11,384 nt of DNA from Caldifarciminota bacterium (lineage in GTDB: Bacteria; Hydrothermota; E44-bin80), in the NCBI GenBank assembly GCA_023127905.1, contig JAGMEZ010000092.1, forward strand, positions 1 to 11,384, read 5' to 3'. The notes below the pieces were generated by a model. It saw only the letters and a program-made list of their open reading frames with translations. It searched no databases and was not told the DNA's origin. Shown one piece after another: positions 6,901 to 11,384 of the stretch (position 1 is its first letter; each line of letters begins with the position of its first letter). The position numbers and the translations under genes are program-made.

Positions 6901-8736
6901 ATTAAAGGCTCGCAGAAAATAACACTAACTCTCCAGAAGGAAGACTGGTATGAACTCCTTGATGATGCAGAAAAGAGCGTGAACCTAAAAGAGAATGAGG
7001 TTTCTGTCGTTTATTTCAGATTAAGGGCTAAAGATATCGGCAGATATAGTTTAACTATGAAAGCGATTGGCAGTGAGATGAGTGATGCAATTAGAAGGGA
7101 AATAGAGATAGTGCCTGATGGAAAAAAATTCGAAAGTATCGTAAGTGACAGGTTGGACGGTAAGATAACAAAGACAGTATATATTCCTGAAACATCCATA
7201 GATGGCTCAGGTAAAATCTTTATAAGAATTTTTCCGGGGATGGTAAGCCAGGTTGTTGAAGGTATGGAATCAATGCTCGGAATGCCTTTTGGATGCTTTG
7301 AGCAAACCTCTTCTGTGACCTATCCAAATATACTTGTGCTTGACTACATGCGTGAAATGAAAAAGATTACACCTGAAATAGAGATGAAGGCGGAGCAGTA
7401 TATCAATGTTGGGTATCAGAGATTGCTTTCGTATGAGGTCAAGGGTGGAGGGTTTGAATGGTTCGGGAATGCTCCAGCGAATAGGCTACTTACAGCATAT
7501 GGACTTATGGAATTTTACGATATGTCGAAGGTGTTTGAGACAGATCCCAATATTGTAACAAGAACACAGAGATGGCTTATTAGTGAGCAGAACAAGGATG
7601 GCTCCTGGTCACCTGATGAGAGTTACTGTCATATGGAGACCTGGCACAGGATTATCAAAAACAGAACACTCCCGACTGCCTACATTCTATGGTCGCTCGC
7701 AGAAACAGGATACAAGGGGAAAGAATTAAAGAAGGCAGCAGAATATGTTGCAAACAACTTGAGTAAAGAAGAGGATGCATATATTCTGGCAATATGTGCA
7801 AATGCTTTTGTCTCTTATGACCCAGAAGGAAAAACTACTGAAAGAATAATTAAAAAACTTGTTAACAAAAAAGTAGATGAGAAGGATGTTGTTTACTGGG
7901 AATCCGGAATACCAACTTTTACCTATGCAAAGGGAAAAGGGGCGGATATCGAAGCAACAGCACTTGCAACATATGCACTGATAAAATATAACCGACACCC
8001 CAATATTACTAACAAGGCGATAAACTACCTTGTAAAATCAAAATATCCGGGCGGAACCTGGGGTTCTACACAGGCAACTTTCCTCTCTCTGAAATGTTTG
8101 CTGGCTTCCCTTAAAGGTAGTACAGAGAATGTTAATGCAACGGTCAGTATCTATATTAACGGGAAATCAAAAGAAGAGATAAAACTTAATAGGGATAATG
8201 CAGATCTGATGTTTCTTGTTGATCTTGCAAAGGAGACAAAAGAAGGAAACAATGATGTAACGATTTCCATTAAGGGTAAGGGAACTCCGATGTATGAGAT
8301 TGCTTCAAGATACTATTTACCCTGGAAGATGCTAAAACCTGAAAAGAAAAGAGATATCCTTTCAATAGATGTTAAGTATGATAAAACAACCCTGTCCTCC
8401 GATGATATAGTAACCTGCTATGTAGTAGTTAGAAATAACATTCCCGAATCAGCAAATATGGTTATAATTGATCTCGGGATTCCACCAGGATTCTCTGTCG
8501 AATCAGCTGATCTGCAAGAACTTGTTGGGAAGAAAATAAAAAAATATAATCTCACTGCAAGACAGGTAATACTGTACGTTGAGAGAATAGATTATAATAA
8601 ACCGCTTAAGTTGTCTTACAGGGTTAAGGCGAAGTTCCCTATAAAGGCAAAGACACCAACGTCGAAGGTATATAAATATTATGAGCCAGAGGTGGAAACT
8701 TTTGCAGAACCTGTTGATATTGTGGTAAAAGGATAA
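3919..8736 (+). CDS. Secreted alpha-2-macroglobulin family protein with thioester and pseudopilin-like insert
   Basis: This 1605-residue protein is probably a periplasmic or surface protease trap. In this family, protease cleavage of a bait region triggers a conformational change and exposes a reactive thioester. The N-terminus (basic start, hydrophobic core to about residue 20, no lipobox Cys) looks like a Sec signal peptide, so it is probably not a lipoprotein. Beta-sandwich MG domains follow; MG2 shows TDKPVYQPN (236-244). A bait-type domain starts near NPANDLSI (627) and contains VDESVF (672-677). A GspG-like module occupies about 765-847 and an Ala/Gly/Lys-rich likely bait segment about 856-905. 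The A2M domain begins at REYFPETF (909). The thioester motif is GCFEQ, with Cys1126 and Gln1129, inside an alpha-helical domain (about 1100-1400). A receptor-binding-like domain ends with KYYEPEVE. No pbpC gene, the usual neighbour of one bacterial type, is seen. Confidence 0.95.
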   Translation: MKRFIFITILFSILSFSLFGFGDKPLLVFNEEKTKARFEKGKLTVDVSFSKKMWTSLSGEITAEIIDVNDNVLLSEKKDIRFFRRSITTRFIFKTDISCEELFVYRLRVNFESKKSKTTHMFAISQLMDKLELIVLGQNSLLSGSKASIRIITLNYRERKPIRNAFVKVTLKGDKTEKRIFKGRTNKNGSIDAIFTIPEVEDENLRMEILAETSIGKEKVEYTVTMKKVYTIYLVTDKPVYQPNQIIHIRTLTLQKPSLKAVANVPVTLSVEDSKGNKVFKKSMKSDKFGIVSCDFQLADEINMGDYRIRAEIENSNVEKTVNVKRYVLPKFKIILKTDRDYYLPSETLKGDMNVNYFFGKPVDGGKVVITLSKFDVGFEAFQEIKGETDSNGNYHFDVKLPSHFVGTPLEQGKAFIKIDIEVTDKAEHREKLTSKRVIAKSDLSIVLIPESGSLVPGIENILYVMVTYPDGTPAKAGVTIKSDKLILKGKTDNSGISEFLVTPSEKNGMGFDVQAVDEKGNSGVANVYFSYNSSLPHILLRTDKGIYKVGNVLNLTIFSSKKKGVIYLDIIKDKQTVLTKTVNIKRGVGKISIPLTSDVSGSIWIHSYTVAAREEIMRDTKVIYVNPANDLSIVITPDKKIYKPGEDGRLKFSVRNKKGHPVISALGISIVDESVFALTEMQPGLEKVYFTLEKELMEPKYEIHYLSPREIVKVEPKREMEKRKEKAAKVLFASVSDLSPFNVEEDNTRELDKTIYSQYSSRVWNDLYRIQNVVYKFYEKEKRYPTVEEGLSELIKRNYLVKKDILDPWGMSYEAVTTEDDLSWFGLLSYGPDKKKGTADDINTQYYRRGWGFGQKADFLPEAEEGAAGRKGVFAKNAKAAPVPANGDVLAGSTVSIEKSGKKEPRIREYFPETFIFEPALITDKKGVAVLPLKWPDSITEWRVTTTASSILGQLGSTTKGIKVFQDFFIDIDLPVSLTQNDIVSVPVALYNYIKGSQKITLTLQKEDWYELLDDAEKSVNLKENEVSVVYFRLRAKDIGRYSLTMKAIGSEMSDAIRREIEIVPDGKKFESIVSDRLDGKITKTVYIPETSIDGSGKIFIRIFPGMVSQVVEGMESMLGMPFGCFEQTSSVTYPNILVLDYMREMKKITPEIEMKAEQYINVGYQRLLSYEVKGGGFEWFGNAPANRLLTAYGLMEFYDMSKVFETDPNIVTRTQRWLISEQNKDGSWSPDESYCHMETWHRIIKNRTLPTAYILWSLAETGYKGKELKKAAEYVANNLSKEEDAYILAICANAFVSYDPEGKTTERIIKKLVNKKVDEKDVVYWESGIPTFTYAKGKGADIEATALATYALIKYNRHPNITNKAINYLVKSKYPGGTWGSTQATFLSLKCLLASLKGSTENVNATVSIYINGKSKEEIKLNRDNADLMFLVDLAKETKEGNNDVTISIKGKGTPMYEIASRYYLPWKMLKPEKKRDILSIDVKYDKTTLSSDDIVTCYVVVRNNIPESANMVIIDLGIPPGFSVESADLQELVGKKIKKYNLTARQVILYVERIDYNKPLKLSYRVKAKFPIKAKTPTSKVYKYYEPEVETFAEPVDIVVKG
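6211..6459 (+). other. Encoded GspG/pseudopilin-like globular module within the macroglobulin (residues 765-847)
   Basis: A helix (YRIQNVVYKFYEKE) leads into RYPTVEEGLSELI (784-796), then DPWG (808-811) and SYGPDKKKGTADDI (830-843). These match, in order, the conserved landmarks of the type II secretion major pseudopilin GspG C-terminal domain: YPT-x-x-x-GL, DPWG and a Ca2+-binding loop with S-x-G-x-D and DI. The N-terminal pilin helix and prepilin leader are absent. The module is flanked upstream by a charged Lys/Glu helix (about 714-730) and downstream by the likely bait segment. Its role there is unknown; a Ca2+-stabilised spacer or docking domain is inference. Confidence 0.75.
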
Positions 8737-8749
8737 AAATTGTAGCCGT

Positions 8750-8767
8750 CGTAGACTTTAACCTGCG
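8750..8767. repeat. Short imperfect palindrome between macroglobulin and helicase genes
   Basis: CGTAG (8750-8754) and CTGCG (8763-8767) can pair with one G-U around an 8-base loop. The style (CGTAGACTTTAACCTGCG) resembles dispersed noncoding palindromes known from uncultured bacterial genomes, but only one copy is present here. Confidence 0.35.
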
Positions 8768-8776
8768 AAATCAATT

Positions 8777-8807
8777 AACAGGTGAGCCATCCTGGCTCAC
8801 CTGTTTT
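8777..8807 (+). terminator. Intrinsic terminator after the macroglobulin gene
   Basis: AACAGGTGAGCCA (8777-8789) and TGGCTCACCTGTT (8793-8805) form a perfect 13-bp stem with a TCC loop. A T run continues the 3' arm (8804-8807), then GAT. The base can extend with ATCAA/TTGAT across a 2-nt bulge. It lies 40 bp after the stop codon and would separate this transcript from the helicase gene. The short T tract makes it less than ideal. Confidence 0.8.
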
Positions 8808-8820
8808 GATAGTAATTAAA

Positions 8821-8834
8821 AGTAGCGTTGGGGC
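8821..8834 (+). repeat. Dispersed intergenic repeat, copy 1 (half element)
   Basis: AGTAGCGTTGGGGC is identical to 11298-11311 after the helicase gene. This copy then diverges (AGCAGGAGAC) and lacks the second palindromic arm, so it looks like a degenerate or truncated member. Confidence 0.6.
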
Positions 8835-8868
8835 AGCAGGAGACATTGAACCTAAATTGAGAAAAATC

Positions 8869-8898
8869 TTGACAGAAAGATAAATATCTTGATATAAT
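8869..8898 (+). promoter_or_regulatory. Promoter of the helicase gene
   Basis: TTGACA (8869-8874) and TATAAT (8893-8898) are both perfect consensus boxes with an 18-bp spacer and a TG one base before the -10. The expected start, about seven bases after the -10, falls at or within a base or two of the A of the ATG at 8905. Confidence 0.85.
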
Positions 8899-8904
8899 CA
8901 TAGT

Positions 8905-8952
8905 ATGAAAAGGGATTATCTTCAATTTACTTTTAATCTAATAAAGAAATGA
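8905..8952 (+). CDS. 15-codon leader minicistron, possibly leaderless, overlapping the helicase start
   Basis: ATG at 8905 opens MKRDYLQFTFNLIKK and stops at TGA 8950-8952, overlapping the helicase ATG at 8949 as ATGA. The predicted transcription start coincides with its ATG, so it would be read from a leaderless mRNA. No ribosome binding site precedes it, and none worth the name precedes the helicase ATG (only AAAGAA). Translational coupling from this peptide to the helicase is therefore plausible. The peptide matches no known family and may matter only by being translated. A chance ORF remains possible. Confidence 0.45.
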   Translation: MKRDYLQFTFNLIKK

Positions 8953-11279
8953 AGAATTATAGCGAGATAGATAATTTTATTAAAACCTTATCACAGGACA
9001 AACATATAAGTAAAAGAATTTCTCATGTTGAGATAATAAAAGAAAGAGAGCCAGAATTTTGTGATTTCCCTTCCGATTTGCATGAGGAACTTATTAAAGC
9101 ATTGAGAGACTCAGGAATTAATCAATTATACAGTCATCAGATGAAATCATACTCATTGCTTAAAGAAGGGAAGAATGTAGTTGTTGTTACGCCGACTGCC
9201 TCTGGTAAAACGCTCTGTTACAATATCCCTGTGATTAATACAATCCTCAAAGATGAAAATGCACGAGCATTGTTCCTTTTTCCGACGAAAGCGTTATCCT
9301 ATGACCAGCTTGAAGGTCTTGAAAGATTGCTTGAAACAACAAGGGAAGGTATTGCAACATTTACGTATGATGGAGATACCCCAAAAGATATAAGGAAGAG
9401 TGTTCGGGAGAAGGCAAAGATTATCCTCACAAATCCTGACATGCTCCATAAAGCAATTCTACCTCATCACACAAAGTGGAATGGACTCTTTTCTAATCTT
9501 CGATTTGTCGTAATAGACGAATTGCATAATTATAGAGGTGTTTTTGGAAGTCACGTTTCCAACGTTATAAGGAGGTTGAGAAGAATAGCAAGACATTATA
9601 GCTCAAACCCGCAGTTTGTTCTCTCATCGGCAACCATTTCAAATCCTGCTGAACTTGCTGAAAAACTTATTGGAGAAGAAGTGGAACTGATTAATAAGAG
9701 TGGTTCACCACAGGGAAGGAAATACTTTTTGCTATGGAATCCACCACTTATTGACAGGGAACTTGGTTTGAGGAGAAATTATATAACTGAAGCGCAGTTT
9801 GCAACAGAAATATTGTTGAAACTCAGGATTCAGATAATTCTATTTGCAAGAAGCAGACTAAATGTTGAAATACTCATGTCACGTCTAAAGGAAAAATTTG
9901 AAAAGAACCCAAAAATGGTAGGAAGCATAAGAGGGTACAGGGGTGGGTACCTACCGAATGAACGAAGGGAGATAGAGAAGTCCTTGAGGAATGGTGATGC
10001 AAAGGTTGTTGTAAGCACAAATGCCCTTGAACTGGGGATAGATATTGGTTCGCTTGATGGTGCGATACTTGCTGGATATCCAGGTTCTATTGCAAGTACC
10101 TGGCAACAAGCTGGGAGAGCAGGGAGAAAAGAGAAATCTTCAATTGCTGTACTTGTTGCGAGTTCACAACCCTTAGATCAATTTCTCATAAACCATCCTC
10201 ATTATCTATTTGGGGCATCGCCTGAGAGGGGACTCATAAATCCTGATAACTTACTTATCCTTCTTGCTCATGTAAAATGTGCTGCGTTTGAATTACCTTT
10301 TAGAAAAGGAGAGCATTTTGGAGCTGAACCACTGGAAGATTTGCTATCATATCTTGAAGAAAAAGGTGTTTTGCATGAGAGTAATGGACAGTGGTACTGG
10401 ACAGAGGATTCCTATCCTGCTGATACTTTTGGGTTAAGAAATATTCCGAGTGAAAATTTTATAATTGTTGATAGAACTTCAGGAAAACCGAGGAGTATAG
10501 GAGAAATAGATTATTCTTCAGCACCGATGTTGCTCCATGAGAAGGCGATATATATTCATGAAGGAATTCAGTACCATGTTGATGAACTCGATTTTAATCA
10601 GAGGAAGGCATATGTAAAAAAAGTTACTGTAAATTACTACACGGATGCAATTGAGTATACGAAAGTAAAAGTTCTTGATAGTTTTGAAATGAAAAATAAA
10701 GCGAACTGGGGAGAAGTATGTGTGACAAAAAGGGTAGTTGGGTACAAGAAGATAAAACTCTCTACGTTTGAAAATATCGGATTTGGTGATATAAATCTAC
10801 CTGAGGATGAAATGCATACAACCTGTTATTGGGTTAGTGTTGATAAAGAGAAGCTTGAGAACCTTGGGTATACAGAAGAGTCGATTATATTTGCTCTCTA
10901 TGGTATTTCATACATAATTGGAAATATTGCACCCCTCTATTTGCTCTGTTCACGGAAAGATATTGGTGTTCATCTGGGAGATAAGGAGGGTCAATGGATG
11001 TATCATGGTGAATTAAGAAAGAGGGATACTGAGGCAATCAATGAGATGAAAAGGGGATTGTATACGCCAACGATATTTGTATATGAGAACTATCCTGGTG
11101 GTGTGGGATTTGCATATGAACTATTTTCTATCCATCCTGAACCTTTTATCAGATCTCAAGATGAAATAAAAACATGTGCATGCAAAACAGGATGTCCGTC
11201 GTGCATCGGTCCTTCATTTTTTACCAATATGAATGTAAAGGAAATTTCGTTGAAAGTTCTTGATTTAATCCTAAAATGA
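8949..11279 (+). CDS. mrfA: MrfA/YprA-type superfamily 2 DNA helicase with C-terminal DUF1998 Cys4 domain
   Basis: This 776-residue cytoplasmic ATP-dependent helicase is close in length to Bacillus MrfA, which acts in repair of mitomycin-type DNA damage. The Q-like region LYSHQ precedes Walker A TASGKT (83-88, Lys87). Motif II is DELH (190-193), motif III SAT (227-229), and motif VI QQAGRAGR (386-393) lies at the end of the second RecA-like domain. The C-terminal half carries the DUF1998-type block, with NYPGGVGFAYELF near the end. Its closing CACKTGCPSC cluster (Cys743, 745, 749, 752) probably binds a metal, zinc in MrfA. An in-frame TAA lies five codons before the ATG, so 8949 is the earliest possible ATG. 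No MrfB exonuclease partner is adjacent. Repair of DNA damage is inferred from the family. Confidence 0.92.
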   Translation: MKNYSEIDNFIKTLSQDKHISKRISHVEIIKEREPEFCDFPSDLHEELIKALRDSGINQLYSHQMKSYSLLKEGKNVVVVTPTASGKTLCYNIPVINTILKDENARALFLFPTKALSYDQLEGLERLLETTREGIATFTYDGDTPKDIRKSVREKAKIILTNPDMLHKAILPHHTKWNGLFSNLRFVVIDELHNYRGVFGSHVSNVIRRLRRIARHYSSNPQFVLSSATISNPAELAEKLIGEEVELINKSGSPQGRKYFLLWNPPLIDRELGLRRNYITEAQFATEILLKLRIQIILFARSRLNVEILMSRLKEKFEKNPKMVGSIRGYRGGYLPNERREIEKSLRNGDAKVVVSTNALELGIDIGSLDGAILAGYPGSIASTWQQAGRAGRKEKSSIAVLVASSQPLDQFLINHPHYLFGASPERGLINPDNLLILLAHVKCAAFELPFRKGEHFGAEPLEDLLSYLEEKGVLHESNGQWYWTEDSYPADTFGLRNIPSENFIIVDRTSGKPRSIGEIDYSSAPMLLHEKAIYIHEGIQYHVDELDFNQRKAYVKKVTVNYYTDAIEYTKVKVLDSFEMKNKANWGEVCVTKRVVGYKKIKLSTFENIGFGDINLPEDEMHTTCYWVSVDKEKLENLGYTEESIIFALYGISYIIGNIAPLYLLCSRKDIGVHLGDKEGQWMYHGELRKRDTEAINEMKRGLYTPTIFVYENYPGGVGFAYELFSIHPEPFIRSQDEIKTCACKTGCPSCIGPSFFTNMNVKEISLKVLDLILK

Positions 11280-11297
11280 GATAAAAACGTGGACTTA

Positions 11298-11322
11298 AGT
11301 AGCGTTGGGGCTTGTCCCCAAC
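11298..11322 (+). repeat. Dispersed intergenic repeat, copy 2, with perfect palindrome
   Basis: AGTAGCGTTGGGGC repeats copy 1 exactly and is here completed by TTGTCCCCAAC. GTTGGGG (11304-11310) and CCCCAAC (11316-11322) form a perfect 7-bp stem with a CTTGT loop. It lies 18 bp after the helicase stop and is notably GC-rich for this genome. Without a T run it is a weak terminator candidate; a mobile palindromic repeat family fits better. Confidence 0.6.
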
Positions 11323-11384
11323 AGAGAGAAACAGAGAATCGGAGTATGGGAGTATCGGCGAAACGGGGAACTAATAGTATGGAG
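11323..11384. other. Low-complexity purine-rich tail, no gene seen
   Basis: The last bases contain repeated GGAGTAT units (11341-11347 and 11349-11355) and a related AGTATGGAG at the edge, in a purine-rich stretch. No open frame or promoter is recognisable before the window ends. It may continue the repeat region outside. Confidence 0.4.

Noticed and set aside
11304..11322. Perfect 7-bp hairpin after the helicase as an intrinsic terminator
   Set aside because: No T run follows on either strand, and the sequence repeats upstream, so a dispersed repeat is the better reading.

Overview
The window comes from an AT-rich bacterium (GC in the mid-to-high 30s percent by eye). Promoters look sigma-70-like, with TTGAC(A/T) and TATAAA/TATAAT boxes, and several genes have AAGGAG-type ribosome binding sites. 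The mix of genes suggests a deep-branching, mostly uncultured diderm lineage: a large secreted alpha-2-macroglobulin, a DUF3467 protein, a REC-PATAN response regulator, a tRNA gene without an encoded CCA end, and GC-rich palindromic repeats between genes. I cannot name the phylum from sequence alone.

Layout. The left 3.7 kb reads leftward. From right to left it holds an acylphosphatase, tRNA-Pro(CGG), adenine phosphoribosyltransferase (apt), a DUF3467 protein with its own promoter, and a two-component pair. The pair is a REC-DUF4388 response regulator followed by a soluble GAF-PAS histidine kinase, whose last residues run off the left edge. The acylphosphatase, tRNA and apt genes are tightly packed, with only 9 bp between the acylphosphatase stop and the tRNA.

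Around 3.72-3.92 kb there is a divergent promoter region. Rightward from it runs a 1605-residue alpha-2-macroglobulin-family protein with a signal peptide and a CFEQ thioester motif. A GspG/pseudopilin-like globular module sits just before its likely bait region. A clear intrinsic terminator follows, inside a short repeat-rich intergenic stretch. Then comes a 776-residue MrfA/YprA-type helicase with a DUF1998-type Cys4 C-terminus. Its promoter places the predicted transcript start on the ATG of a 15-codon minicistron, which overlaps the helicase start as ATGA. The window closes with a second copy of the intergenic palindromic repeat and a low-complexity tail.

How the genes work together. Three themes are juxtaposed: housekeeping (purine salvage, acyl-phosphate hydrolysis, tRNA), intracellular signalling, and defence or maintenance (a protease-trapping macroglobulin and a DNA-repair helicase). 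I see no evidence that they form one pathway. The most unusual points are the pseudopilin-like insert in the macroglobulin, the apparently leaderless minicistron before the helicase, and the inverted repeats that overlap two of the promoters.
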